A DNA stretch of 64,000 nucleotides from Topomyia yanbarensis (GCF_030247195.1 NC_080671.1:102349845-102413844), one strand, 5' to 3'. Positions 1-12,128 are shown, counted from the first letter of the stretch. Numbers and translations: made by a program. The notes: generated from the sequence alone by a model not told the origin.

Positions 1-890
1 TCAGTTTTAAAACTCTAGTGCCGCAAAAAGCAACGCGGTACTAGATTCATCGCAACGGCATGCTGACTAGCACTGAGACTGAGTGCCGTAACTCTCCAGT
101 TGTGGTGTGCAAAGTAGTACACAGCGAACTTCATAATTTAAATTTATCTGTCACCTACTGCTATCGTCTGCGCTCCGAGAGCAACAACCCCAACAAGCAA
201 CAATGCCCAACTTGAATTTTTGACGGTAGGTAGGGAACATAATTACCTATCTTGGAACAAAATTTCATCCAAATCAAAGATGGGGTTTTTTGCAAATCGA
301 CTTTAAATTTTTTAAAACGTTTTTTTTTTCAGTATAGGAGTCGATGAAAAAATTTTTCAATATTTTTATTCAAAAATTTGACTAATGTTGTGAAAATCAC
401 TCCTACAACATTTTTTTGTAGGATTTGTCATTTTTAGACTAGTCATTTGAAAAATATTGGTAAAAAATTTGAACCTTTTCAAAAGACAGTCTAGATCATT
501 TTTGGAAAAACAAAGTACGAAAAGTGGCTTTTTATGACAAGGTCTTCGTGTACAGAAAATTTCATTAAAATCTGAGGGGGTGCTGCCAACTTTGAATACG
601 ATTTAGCGCGAAATTCGTCTATTAACAAAAGTAGTGAATGTAATAGAACATTGCATTGTGACTCTCAGATCAAAAATTAATACTCTGAAAAAAGAATCAA
701 CGAAAGCTCTTAAATTTACTAACGATCTCCTTATATTCACCGTTATTTTTGTACTTAACTCATTTACATTAGCATTTTATTATGCAGTTTTGACAATCAG
801 GCTTGAGGATAATTTGTCCTATGTCTTTTTGCAGTGTAGATATTTTATTTTTGAAAAAGATACTTGTACAAAACTATTGCAAAACCTCCG
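1..890. other. A+T-rich non-coding stretch, nothing recognised
   Basis: No reading frame with protein-like composition, no RNA gene and no clear inverted repeat could be recognised. The short open frames here look like chance frames in A+T-rich DNA. The unknown minus-strand gene at 2402-6364 may send a last exon into this stretch, but no convincing one was found. Confidence 0.5.
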
Positions 891-891
891 T

Positions 892-1733
892 ATCATTTTG
901 ATTTAAGATTAAATGAATCTGTAGAGAATTAATATTTTTTCTTTTATTTGCAGACAATAAAGAGACAATGCAATGATGTTTACTTGCTAGTCGAAATCAA
1001 AGTCCTCCAATATATACTGAAACAATATTAACCAGTAAAATGACAACACCGTAATAATCGAAAGAAAAAGTTAACAATAGAGGTTATCTCATTGGCACTT
1101 AGGACCATTTGATATATTTGACTAGTTTTGGTAGTTTTGCTGTTTTCAAAAAATGGTATTGAAATATCAATATTCTAGAGCGTTTTTTCATTACATCATA
1201 TCTAACAGAAACGTCAAACGGAGAAAATCGCGTGCAAAAATTTCCTTGCAACTTTTAAATTTATTTAGCAATTTAAGCACACAGAAGGCTATTAATTGTA
1301 CTACCACCTCTGCAATTACTCATTGCAGGATCGTATAAGCATATTACATGTTTTTCGCGAAGATAATAGGGAGATAATTGATAACTATTTTTATTACATT
1401 TGGCCGATCACTATTATGCTCTTTTACATATGTGGTCTTGGCAACACCATTTGTAGATGGCACATTTTACTGTGACGTTTTGAGAGACGGGTTTGTAGTT
1501 GTGATATATTTCATGTGCTGTATTGCAACCGAGAGTGTAGATATGAGGTTTGGCATTGGAAAAAGATGCTAACTACAGTCGACTTGAAAAACATCACAAC
1601 GCAAAACATCACATCTACATAATGTTTGCAAAACTTTGTTATAGTATATGTGACATTTTGATTTAAGATTAAATTAACATGTAAAGAGTTATTATATTTC
1701 TCTATTATTTGTGGACGATAAAGAGTCAATGCT
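892..1733. repeat. Pair of diverged ~80-bp direct repeats
   Basis: The segments at about 892-975 and 1651-1733 are diverged copies of each other. Both begin CATTTTGATTTAAGATTAAA and later share a RACRATAAAGAGWCAATGC-like stretch. The 675 bp between them shows no gene. They could be the two ends of a decayed element or simple old duplications. Confidence 0.5.
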
Positions 1734-1855
1734 TAGCTTTTATTTGGCATAATAAACTCAGTTTGTTTACATTTGTTAGATATGACGTTTTGAATAAACG
1801 GTATAGTATTATGTATCGATACAATATCGCCCAATACAATTTTACAGTAACAAGA

Positions 1856-2063
1856 AATTTGTTCCAGTACCAGGAAAAACAGAAAGTAGCTCGGCTCCAG
1901 TGACACAACCGATTCTAACTAGAATCGGTTGTATCCCTCGGAGTCGGTGTACGAATTGAAACCAGTCAGCATTCCGGCTTATTTTCCGGCTGAACTTAAC
2001 TGGGCCGGAATAAAAAGGAGCTGCTGAGCAAGAGGACCAATAAGCGTGTACTGGAACAAACCT
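1856..2063. repeat. MITE-B copy 1 (ends TTGTTCCAGTACC / GTACTGGAACAAA)
   Basis: Short inverted-repeat element whose ends read TTTGTTCCAGTACCAGGA and TGTACTGGAACAAACCT. The same ends and internal sequence recur at 12129-12304 and, inverted and heavily interrupted, at 15104-15849. The middle of this copy is occupied by a piece of MITE-C (1893-2004). Confidence 0.75.
1893..2004. repeat. MITE-C copy 1, partial, nested in MITE-B
   Basis: Matches the central palindrome (ACACAACCGATTCTAACTAG) and the right end (GGCTGAACTTAACTGGG) of the MITE-C family seen at 4182-4302, 12970-13124 and 21804-21960. The left terminal part is missing. Confidence 0.65.
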
Positions 2064-2069
2064 AATATT

Positions 2070-2305
2070 CAAAAGCTTTTTTTCAAAACGTCATTTAACA
2101 TTGAGTAAATCTTTGTTTACTTTCTCTTTCCATTTTTGCGGCTAGTACTTTCTACTAATTTCACAGTACAGATCGAAGGACGATGATTCTTAGTAGCATA
2201 TTATACAGAGTTGTGGGGCAAATGTTAGTGACCGAGTAATTAACAAAAGAAAGTAAACAGTCTCATTGTTAGAAATATTTTGAAGAAAGCTGTTGTGTTG
2301 TGATT
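2070..2305. repeat. MITE-A copy 1 (TTTGTTTACTTTCTCTTT ends)
   Basis: Imperfect inverted repeat with CTTTGTTTACTTTCTCTTTC on the left and AAAAGAAAGTAAACAG on the right. The core (ACAGTACAGATCGAARGACG) is shared with the better preserved copy at 11740-11995. It lies just downstream of the last recognised exon of the minus-strand gene. Confidence 0.65.
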
Positions 2306-2401
2306 TTAGCTGAGAGGTCATCTGCTGTTAAAAAATATGAAACAGGCCACACTGACTCTGTTTCGGGGATAAACAAAACGGCATTAGATTAAAATGTTTA
2401 C

Positions 2402-5400
2402 CTTTTGTAACGTTGGCTCGATTCATGTGCTGCAAAATTGCGATGGAAAATTCATCCTTGACTTTAAGTATAAAATACGGTTTCATTGACGATATCACTC
2501 CTTCCCAACCAAGAATTCCTTCGGTGTATCCTAGTATCCGATAATCTTCATCCACCTTTAAGAAAACAGGTAAACGTATTAAATAAAATTTATGCAGTAT
2601 GGATTTGGTATAAGGCCGTGATTCTCAGAACAGTTTCATTTGCTAAGCAATTCCTATGTAGGTGGGAATGTTATGTCTATCACGGCAGTATACATTATAT
2701 TTCACATAAACAATTCAGAAGCTGCTCTAGAACGTTTAAAAATGATATCGACATGACATAAATTTTTTGGTATAATACTCACGAGTTGGTATCCTAAATC
2801 ATTGCAATAATGTCCGTATTTGGCAATCACAGCATCGAAACGAAGAGTTTTCAAATCCTTCAAACGACATTCGGCACTTATTATCCAGTTGCTAAGTACC
2901 AATTCCCATGGCCGTTGGTTCAGTTGCAGCCATCGACAGGCCTGTAATGAACGCTGATCTACTTCAACGGCTACTTCTTTTTGTAGTTTCTGTTGGTGAC
3001 GTAACTCTCTCTGTTCTCGATTTCTTGCAGCGTATTTCAATTTTCTATATGTCTGATATAACAAACCACCTGGATTTCTTCTCTCTGGAGGAGCAGATGG
3101 GATATAATAAATAAGCTGAAAATGTACCAAACCGATTAGTATATAGGTAACGAGAAATACAGTAAGAAGTAATGTGACACGCTGAGTTTCGAACATATAA
3201 AGCTGTACGCACACGAGGCGACAGGACACACGCCACAAAAAATATTCACTATGGATTTTGTTGTACCTATACCAACGCGGCAACAGCAACATCGTTGGAA
3301 TAGGTAGAACAAAATCCATAGTGAATATTTTTTTGTGGCGTGTGTCCTGCCGCCTCGTGAGCGAACAGCTTAATTACTTTCATGGATATCAAGATCTAAC
3401 TTCATATATTGAAACTCAAGTCTAGTATACTTCGGGGGTGTAAATGATTAATTACCTTATCCTGCACTTCCCGTGGAAATAAATGCATGATGCATTCTGT
3501 GTAATTTTGCAACTCGACTTTCGTTAGAGTACTTTTATTCAGTCCATCACAATCGTTTAACCAGCTAATGTGGTGATGAGCAATGATTTCGCTGAGTTCC
3601 TTTTTGCTATCTTTCGATAACGTGCCACGATTGGCATTCTGTATGATTGCTGAACCAACTTTCGTGGCGCTTAAAAGATTTTTCAACTTGTTCGGTGTAA
3701 AAAATCGGCCTAAAGTGCCACCACGAACCGCTCTACCGGTGCTCCTTGTTGCCTTTGCTGAATGTCGCGAGAAATCAATGGCCTGCGAATGTAAAATTAA
3801 CACTTACTAAGTAAAATGCGTTTTACACGATGTCGGCCTTGTTCCAGTGAAACTCGCGCACACAATACCAACGGCATGGAAAGGGGCCCATATTATTGGC
3901 ACGAATCAAAACTCGTCGAAATGTCAATTGGCGATAGGTTCATCCGGAGTGTTCATTTGTGTTTACATTTTGCTAGCGTTGCCAATTTCATTTTGATTTC
4001 ACTACCCAATGTGGCTACGCCACATCGCTTTTGCGCGTGCTGTCCGACTTCGCTACCGCTCAGTCGGACTTAAACTAGGGATAGCCCCTATGTTTGAGTA
4101 AGCCGGGCAAACGAGTGGATCACAGGTTCGCTGGTACATCTTAAACAGAGGTTCCTAAAGGGTATCGGATGGTTACCGGAACCCAGTAAAGTTCAACCGA
4201 AAATGAGCCGGAATTCTGGTTGGTTCTAATTCGTATTACGGCTTCGGATGAAGCCGCAAGACGAATTAGAACCAGCCAGCATTCCGGCTGAGCTTAACTG
4301 GGAAGTTTCCTAATATTTAATCTAGGAAATAAAAATTTTCTGGCAACGCTCCAGCACCCCGTTGAACTTTTCACCCCTTGGGCATCAGTTTGACGCTACG
4401 GAATGAACTTTGTTTACTTTCGACAAGTTTTGATTCGTGCCAACAGTGTTTGCCCCATGGAAAGTGTGGACCAAGGTGTTTAGAGTTCTAAGGTGATTCG
4501 TCTTTGGCAGTAACTAGGTAAGAAGTGAGGTAAGCGTGCAACTGCGAGGGTGAAAAATGACAGCAAAAAAACTCTGTGTGCAAACTGAAATCCAAGCAAT
4601 CCGAGACGAATGTTTCATCACTAGTAACTAGTAAACAATGTTGTTTGCGGTCGCTTTTAAAACCAGCATGACTGATCGGTGTTTTAGATAATCGTATCAC
4701 CTGAGAATAAAAGCTCCTTGGTGTGGACGTTCGAAACATATGAATGCGCGTACGAGAAATGCATTCAACTTATCCTGACGGAACGTGCCGTTGGTGTTCT
4801 ATTCCATTGAAGAAGGTTAATTCACACGATAAATCTTACTTAGAACAGGACTCGCAGATTTTTGAATATACTTGTGTGCTCTTATCATTGTCTAAGCGAT
4901 GATATAGAGCATATTTTTAAAAACTATTGATTTTTTCAACACAGCAAATTTGTGAGATTAATATGATTTTTGCTTGTGGCGACACTAATTCTAACCCCAC
5001 CCGCTATCAAAAGGTATGAGCTGACAGTAGTTGGGGCTAAAATCCGATGCAGTATCAGAGCATAGGTAAAACAGCACACATTTTCAATTTCTTCCAAATA
5101 AATATAATTTCGTTTTTCGTCGAAAACACCGGACGGGGTTTGAACTGCTTTATTACTTTCGAGAAAGGCAGTCTTCCAATGTATTTCAATGAAAAGCGAC
5201 ATAATGTTTATGAGGGAGATATTATTTTCGTAGCATTCTTCTAACATATAAAATATACCGTAACGAAAGAGATTACCTGTCCAGACGACTCAGCGGTATC
5301 TGATGATGACGATGATGATTCACCGAAATCGGAAGATGCATTATTCTCTGTGTTAATCAAATCCATAGATGTTGAAGTTCGTTGTGGAGTGCGTTGTTTT

Positions 5401-6364
5401 GGTAAATCTGTATTGCTCAGATCTCGAAAAACGGTTCTCCGAGCATTTCCCAAGACATTAGCTGATTCTTCCAAAGAGTCTTCCTGGCAGTGCAATGACT
5501 GTTCATTCTGAGGAAGAAAAGTATAACAGTTATTATTTATGATATATTTGCAGTCGCGCACACCAGTGATCGGTACTTGGGGTATGATACTAGATCTAGT
5601 ATCAACAAATTAATATTATTTTTTATTACCAAATCCGACTCAGGGTCAACAAAATTTGTACTTGCATCCTTCGGAAGATCTGTTGGTTGGTCTTTAGTCG
5701 AACCAGCTCGACCGGTGCTATGCAAATCCTGCGAAAAAAATGACGTATAATTACGTTTAAGGTTCAAGGATGCTTACTCAGTTTCTGTCAATACTACTAA
5801 ACTTACGTCTGGAGATTGTTGGTCATCATACACCAAAAAGCTGCATTTGTCCATTTGCGGAATGAATGGCGAAGACAATCCCTATGAAAATTTAAGAAAA
5901 GAAATCTCGTTAAACGTAACGTTTTCACAAGCATTTTCTGCACAATCATTCACTCAAATGTTAAAACAATCGGAAGTAACACACATGGAGGAGGAAAAGC
6001 TATTACCGGAGAACTAAATGAATAATCCAAAAAATCCTCAAAGGACCAATTTTGCGTCTATAAATAATGTTATATTAAACTTACCGAATTATTTTTCCAA
6101 TCAGCAATACGACTGCAAATGAATTCACCATCAACTCCTTGTAGGAGGTCGGACCATTCTTGTGCCGTCATGCAGAAAAACTTTTCCGCTGGTATATTGT
6201 TATCTGAATAAATGGAATTCGTTTCAATAAAACATGCTCATGTTCATATGCTTTATTTATATTTACTTACCACTTATTGCAAATACAATTCGCACTGGTA
6301 GCTCTAGTTGGTTCGCAATTTTTAATAAATGGTTGAAATTTTGGTCGATAATGCGCAATTCCAT
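2402..6364 (-). CDS. Unrecognised eight-exon gene, at least 477 aa
   Basis: Function not recognised. The minus-strand exons are 6364-6271, 6203-6085, 5881-5807, 5728-5630, 5507-5277, 3782-3456, 3115-2783 and 2555-2402. Every junction has GT and AG, and phases join: exon 1 ends in phase 1, exon 2 restores phase 0, and exons 3-7 are whole codons. The ATG at 6364 is the first in-frame start and begins MELRIIDQNF. Residues 1-70 look like a small folded domain (AQEWSDLLQGVDGEF). A low-complexity Ser/Thr/Pro-rich linker follows, with a six-serine run near its end. From about residue 205 there is a helical part with LNDCDGL, ECIMHLFPREVQDK and a very basic stretch (YRKLKYAARNREQRELRH). The end is unresolved: exon 8 finishes at a possible donor (GTAAAC, phase 1) or reads through 26 more residues to a stop at 2328. 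A transposon-derived origin is possible. Confidence 0.75.
3200..3371. repeat. Foldback MITE in intron 6 of the unknown gene
   Basis: Two arms of about 70 bp (3200-3270 and 3300-3371) are near-perfect reverse complements around a short loop. The outer ends read AAGCTGT and ACAGCTT, and the inner arm contains CACAAAAAATATTCACTATG. It lies between exons 6 and 7 and does not disturb their splice sites. Confidence 0.8.
3896..4443. repeat. Inverted-repeat element in intron 5
   Basis: Terminal inverted repeats of about 25 bp: TTGGCACGAATCAAAACTCG on the left and CAAGTTTTGATTCGTGCCAA on the right. There is no coding capacity. A MITE-C copy (4182-4302) sits inside it. No clear target-site duplication was seen. 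Confidence 0.65.
4182..4302. repeat. MITE-C copy 2
   Basis: Palindromic element with ends CCCAGTAAAGTTCAACCGAA and GGCTGAGCTTAACTGGG and a centre of TTCTAATTCGT against ACGAATTAGAA. It is shorter than the other copies because it lacks their ACAACCGATTCTAA core. Confidence 0.8.
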
Positions 6365-8909
6365 CTTGATTGAATGCGAGGATATACAAAATGGCGTAAT
6401 GTATCAAATGTCTGTCATTTGAGTCAGCCCTCAGACTGAAAACAGATGTAATGGGAATGATGATCTGTTGACATTTGGAATGATCATCATAAACGTCATA
6501 GCTTTCTATTGCTGAATGCAAGCAATACATTTGAAGCTGTATTCATCCTTCGAAAATCGGATGAGTGTTCACTCCGATATAAACATCAAATCATTCGATT
6601 TGGCATTAACTTGTTATTCGGATGATTACTCTTCGAAAATGTAATCGTTAGGTTTTCTTGTGGTTCATATGACAAATCATACGCTAATTTGCAACGATTT
6701 TTGTTCAGTGTAGGTAAGAAGTGAGGTAAGCGTGCAACTGCGAGGGTGAAAAATGACAGCAAAAAAACTCTGTGTGCAAACTGAAATCCAAGCAATCCGA
6801 GACGAATGTTTCATCACTAGTAACTAGTAAACAATGTTGTTTGCGGTCGCTTTTAAAACCAGCATGACTGATCGGTGTTTTAGATAATCGTATCACCTGA
6901 GAATAAAAGCTCCTTGGTGTGGACGTTCGAAACATATGAATGCGCGTACGAGAAATGCATTCAACTTATCCTGACGGAACGTGCCGTTGGTGTTCTATTC
7001 CATTGAAGAAGGTTAATTCACACGATAAATCTTACTTAGAACAGGACTCGCAGATTTTTGAATATACTTGTGTGCTCTTATCATTGTCTAAGCGATGATA
7101 TAGAGCATATTTTTAAAAACTATTGATTTTTTCAACACAGCAAATTTGTGAGATTAATATGATTTTTGCTTGTGGCGACACTAATTCTAACCCCACCCGC
7201 TATCAAAAGGTATGAGCTGACAGTAGTTGGGGCTAAAATCCGATGCAGTATCAGAGCATAGGTAAAACAGCACACATTTTCAATTTCTTCCAAATAAATA
7301 TAATTTCGTTTTTCGTCGAAAACACCGGACGGGGTTTGAACTGCTTTATTACTTTCGAGAAAGGCAGTCTTCCAATGTATTTCAATGAAAAGCGACATAA
7401 TGTTTATGAGGGAGATATTATTTTCGTAGCATTCTTCTAACATATAAAATATACCGTAACGAAAGAGATTACCTGTCCAGACGACTCAGCGGTATCTGAT
7501 GATGACGATGATGATTCACCGAAATCGGAAGATGCATTATTCTCTGTGTTAATCAAATCCATAGATGTTGAAGTTCGTTGTGGAGTGCGTTGTTTTGGTA
7601 AATCTGTATTGCTCAGATCTCGAAAAACGGTTCTCCGAGCATTTCCCAAGACATTAGCTGATTCTTCCAAAGAGTCTTCCTGGCAGTGCAATGACTGTTC
7701 ATTCTGAGGAAGAAAAGTATAACAGTTATTATTTATGATATATTTGCAGTCGCGCACACCAGTGATCGGTACTTGGGGTATGATACTAGATCTAGTATCA
7801 ACAAATTAATATTATTTTTTATTACCAAATCCGACTCAGGGTCAACAAAATTTGTACTTGCATCCTTCGGAAGATCTGTTGGTTGGTCTTTAGTCGAACC
7901 AGCTCGACCGGTGCTATGCAAATCCTGCGAAAAAAATGACGTATAATTACGTTTAAGGTTCAAGGATGCTTACTCAGTTTCTGTCAATACTACTAAACTT
8001 ACGTCTGGAGATTGTTGGTCATCATACACCAAAAAGCTGCATTTGTCCATTTGCGGAATGAATGGCGAAGACAATCCCTATGAAAATTTAAGAAAAGAAA
8101 TCTCGTTAAACGTAACGTTTTCACAAGCATTTTCTGCACAATCATTCACTCAAATGTTAAAACAATCGGAAGTAACACACATGGAGGAGGAAAAGCTATT
8201 ACCGGAGAACTAAATGAATAATCCAAAAAATCCTCAAAGGACCAATTTTGCGTCTATAAATAATGTTATATTAAACTTACCGAATTATTTTTCCAATCAG
8301 CAATACGACTGCAAATGAATTCACCATCAACTCCTTGTAGGAGGTCGGACCATTCTTGTGCCGTCATGCAGAAAAACTTTTCCGCTGGTATATTGTTATC
8401 TGAATAAATGGAATTCGTTTCAATAAAACATGCTCATGTTCATATGCTTTATTTATATTTACTTACCACTTATTGCAAATACAATTCGCACTGGTAGCTC
8501 TAGTTGGTTCGCAATTTTTAATAAATGGTTGAAATTTTGGTCGATAATGCGCAATTCCATCTTGATTGAATGCGAGGATATACAAAATGGCGTAATGTAT
8601 CAAATGTCTGTCATTTGAGTCAGCCCTCAGACTGAAAACAGATGTAATGGGAATGATGATCTGTTGACATTTGGAATGATCATCATAAACGTCATAGCTT
8701 TCTATTGCTGAATGCAAGCAATACATTTGAAGCTGTATTCATCCTTCGAAAATCGGATGAGTGTTCACTCCGATATAAACATCAAATCATTCGATTTGGC
8801 ATTAACTTGTTATTCGGATGATTACTCTTCGAAAATGTAATCGTTAGGTTTTCTTGTGGTTCATATGACAAATCATACGCTAATTTGCAACGATTTTTGT
8901 TCAGTGTAG
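4518..8909. repeat. Head-to-tail duplication of a 2,196-bp unit
   Basis: 4518-6713 and 6714-8909 appear identical wherever compared, at a constant offset of 2,196 bp. A shared TAG lies at both outer junctions and at the central one. Each unit contains the first five exons of the unknown minus-strand gene plus about 350 bp upstream of its start codon. Exons 6-8 lie outside and are single copy. Confidence 0.95.
7473..8560 (-). pseudogene. Duplicate of exons 1-5 of the unknown gene
   Basis: Second copy of the N-terminal exons at 8560-8467, 8399-8281, 8077-8003, 7924-7826 and 7703-7473, apparently identical to the first copy. On the minus strand it lies upstream of the complete gene and has no private exons 6-8. 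A transcript starting here would have to splice across the first copy. Exon 5 ends in phase 0, so it could join in frame to exon 3 of the downstream copy (repeating the middle of the protein) or directly to exon 6. Exon 2 needs phase 1, so that join would be out of frame. Whether it is expressed cannot be told from sequence. Confidence 0.7.
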
Positions 8910-9184
8910 TTGATCATTCGTGTTTCATCTGTTTCCAGTGTTTGGGCTGGCTCGAATGACAGTCATTTGAAGCGCTTCATGCGTTTGCGAGATAAGTTTT
9001 TTCATTATTTCTGTGCAGTCGCAAAAAGTCAGTTCGCGACATCAAAACAGGTAAAATGTTTCGTAAGTTTGTGCACAGCTAGTTTCACGATCATATTTTT
9101 TAGGATGGATGCCAAATAGCTGTCAATTGATGACTATGTTGATCGGAACTATTATTCTGGTGAAATGGTGGCACTAACGATTCA
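8910..9184. other. Non-coding flank between the duplication and the LTR
   Basis: This is unique sequence directly upstream (minus-strand sense) of the duplicated gene part. No gene or repeat was recognised. It could contain the 5' leader of the duplicated copy. Confidence 0.4.
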
Positions 9185-9188
9185 ATAT

Positions 9189-10752
9189 TGTAACCTCCAG
9201 ACTAGCTCAGGGGGTGGTTGGAGGGGAATTATGCTGGCACTCGTTTTGTGCGTACACATACTCACCACGGGACTCATTCACGTTGGGAACTATGGGAAAA
9301 CGGACCATTCATTGCTGCAGGCAACCAAGGTGAAGACCCAAAAGGTACGCGCTATACATAACAGATCACACCAGCGAAACCTTGAACCTTCTTTCAAATA
9401 GAACACCTGAAGACGAGGGCTGACGACTCCTTTCGAGTCCGGAGCTCGAATCAAATTGTGGTGTAAATATACGGACAATGTTAATCTTGAACGAAGCTCA
9501 ATTCTTAATTATATGTACAATTTATTTTACCCTAACACATTTCCTTAAATCTAAGTGACGTCACATTATCTTATTTCTACTTGCGGATTTTATTTGTTGG
9601 TGTAGGGTGTGCGATGGCGGCATAGCGTATAGCCGACGAGAACAGCAATGGCGGATCTGTGACCGCTTATAGTGGACGCTTCGATCCTTCCGGGGTGTCG
9701 ATTATCGTGGTTGTGGTATTGACCGGAAACGAACTGGTTACCGATCCTTGTTGAAGATGCTGACGACAATATGGTGACGGATTGTCTAGCACGTCCAACC
9801 TTCGGTTCTGGTTGCAGGGACTCACGGTACTCCCGATCGTGATCTGTCCGCTGCGTAGTAGGCGGTCGAGGAATCTCTCCTGTGAAAATATTCTTCGGAC
9901 GAAGTCCGAAGCCGGAAACAAAAAGGTCCACTGGGGACCTGCCCAGTAGAAATTAGCGTATGTGTCACGTGTTTTTACAACCTGAACCTACACCAACGTT
10001 TTACCCGTTTCATTTTAGAATTTTACCTTTTTGACTCTTTTTTAAATTGTATGTTCCGTGCTTTCCATGTCATGCTTTTCGTATTGGGAACACTGTTTAA
10101 CAATATATTTAATTTTAGCGATTAGCCCTAAGATAATACATTTTAATAATTTTATGACAACTAACCGTACTAACACCTTTTAATTCACTTGACCCGATTT
10201 AATTATCACTATGTATATTCGCCTCATTTTTAATCTGCTAATCTGATCTACAACAAAAACATCATAAGAACATTTGACACCACTTAACAAAAATACAAAA
10301 AGACTTTACATTAATTTCAGTAAAACCGCGCGCACTTCTGATTTCTTCGGGCGTTGGGAGCAGAAAGAATGTTCTTGGCGGTAGCTGAGTGTGGCTAAGG
10401 CCGGATGATACCGAGTAAACCTAAATTTTCGCGATGTCATCCGATCTGACATTTACCTTGTCCACTTTTGGCAGCCCTTCCCATGACTGCAACAGCGATG
10501 AATGACATGTTGCGCGACATTACTTGATCACACCGTTGTGATTGAGTACCCTACTGAGAGTGTTCCTGCAGGAGTGACTCCTCCGTCCCAGACGTAAACG
10601 TCAGACTTGGAGGACTACCACCCACACAGTTGACAGTACTGTATAGCTAGGGTAGGACTTAGGATGGATTGGTGGAACTAATTGAGCAACTCTAGAGTAT
10701 TTTTTTTTCATTTTGGCAAAGCCAACAATCAATATTGTAACCAGCGGTTACA
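9189..10752 (-). mobile_element. Probable solo LTR of a retrotransposon
   Basis: The 1,564-bp segment begins TGTAACC and ends GGTTACA, the inverted TG...CA ends expected of an LTR. It is flanked on both sides by ATAT (9185-9188 and 10753-10756), a 4-bp duplication as made by Ty3/gypsy-type integrases. The minus strand carries AATAAA signals near 9525 and 9595, so the LTR probably reads in that direction. No gag or pol sequence and no second LTR is present, hence solo. It is long for an LTR. A TGTAACC also occurs at 10736, so the start could be misplaced. The internal minus-strand open frames at 9590-9931 resemble nothing I know. Confidence 0.5.
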
Positions 10753-10756
10753 ATAT

Positions 10757-11115
10757 CGTACGGGAATCACAGCCCTAGGAACCACGAGTCCCGAGAGATT
10801 GTAGTTACAGGTATTCCTATCTCAAGGTTTGGAAAATTTCCACGCGACCGGCACTAGGTGATGGCCAAATCTACTGGTTTCACATAGCCGTCTTAGTCCC
10901 TGAATCAGATTCGAGAGCTAGACGGATCGCATGATATGCAACATGAGGAGCCAATGTTCGATCTGCTTTGGTTCTATCCCGATGACCATGGCGGCTGAAC
11001 TACATTGCCCCACAATGCTGATTACCTTTGGAAATGTACAATCAATTAAACAATCTGACGCAGGTATTTCAGTTTTATTATGGAAGGGTTCAATTTATAG
11101 CATTAAGCACTATTT
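10757..11115. other. Non-coding, nothing recognised
   Basis: Spacer between the putative solo LTR and the next foldback element. The open frame starting at 10931 runs into the palindrome and has no protein-like character. Confidence 0.4.
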
Positions 11116-11120
11116 ACACT

Positions 11121-11300
11121 TATCCGATCCGTTTCAGTTCCGTGCACGGACACCAATATTCTTTCATACAAATCAAAAGCGAGCATTCACACTTGTCCGG
11201 CACGGCACCGTCCCGGACAAGTGTGCTCACATTTGAAGCGTGTAAAATAATATTGGCATTCGTGCACGGTACTGAACCGTTGCCAAAGCGGATCGGAAAG
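11121..11300. repeat. Foldback MITE
   Basis: Palindromic element with outer arms TATCCGATCCGTTTCAGTTC against TGAACCGTTGCCAAAGCGGA and inner arms CACACTTGTCCGG against CCGGACAAGTGTG, separated by a 12-bp loop. No coding potential. Confidence 0.75.
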
Positions 11301-11353
11301 GTGTTACTTTGACTTTATCGTTATGTTGTTACAATATTCTCTGCACAAAGGTA

Positions 11354-11679
11354 CACTAAAAAATCGAAACGTTAATTCTATTTGCTTCAAACCGCTTAAA
11401 ATTCATATGAAGAAGAAATGCTATTGTTATCGAGCGCACACATACCTTCTATGTGTCAATTGTATAAACTATGTATGCACACACATAAGTTATATGTGCA
11501 TATTGTTATAGAATGGGGTTTTATGTGCCTAATAATTATGAAATGTGAATGTAAGATTAATATTTATTGTAAATACACACATTAGGTTTATGTGCCAGTA
11601 AATAGTGTCGTAAACGTATGCTTTCGCAATAGTGCAAAAATCTATAAACCAATAGGCATAACGTTTACTTTTTTGAGTG
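11354..11679. repeat. MITE-K copy 1
   Basis: 326-bp element, over 90% similar by eye to 13319-13637. Ends are CACTAAAAAATCGAAACGTT and ACGTTTACTTTTTTGAGTG. The interior is rich in ACACATA and TATGTG words. A short inverted fragment of the same family lies at about 27279-27322. Confidence 0.8.
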
Positions 11680-11739
11680 TACTATGATTGTGGTTAATAT
11701 ACAGGTGGCATTCATGACACATGCCTGTTTACGAATATT

Positions 11740-11995
11740 TTGACGCATGAGAATTTTTTCAAAAAGACATCTGCAATGAGTTACTCTCTTTGTTTACTTT
11801 CTCTTTCGATTTTTACGGTGTCACTATAACGCTTTTCACTTATTTTACAGTACAGATCGAAAGACGGTGGTTTTAAGTAGCATATTATGACCAGACTTGA
11901 GGGATAAATGTTAAAGTGACCGAATTATTAACAGAAGAGAAAGTAAACAAAGAGAGTAACGCATTGCAGATATGACTTTTTGAAAAAACGCTCAA
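11740..11995. repeat. MITE-A copy 2, best preserved
   Basis: Inverted repeats of about 55 bp, including TTACTCTCTTTGTTTACTTT on the left and AAAGTAAACAAAGAGAGTAA on the right, extended outward by ATCTGCAATG and CATTGCAGAT. The core is shared with 2070-2305. A worn relative is at 60690-60840. Confidence 0.8.
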
Positions 11996-12128
11996 GAATT
12001 GCGTCCCACTATTCACCATCTTGCTGTAATAGTGATTTATTTCCTCTTTTCAGAAAACACCAGCACCGCACAAACGTAAGAGATTCTGTGATGGACCAAC
12101 GTTGCCGCAAGAGAACACTGGTAGCAAT

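Noticed and set aside
634..906. 90-codon plus-strand open frame
   Set aside because: Begins with GTG, has A+T-driven composition and no start context or splice support.
2486..3810. Plus-strand open frames across the unknown gene
   Set aside because: They are antisense to well-supported minus-strand exons.
4936..5247. 103-codon minus frame between exons 5 and 6 (repeated at 7132-7443)
   Set aside because: Exon 5 ends at a good GTAATC donor and joins exon 6 in phase. No matching acceptor was convincing, so this is treated as intron.
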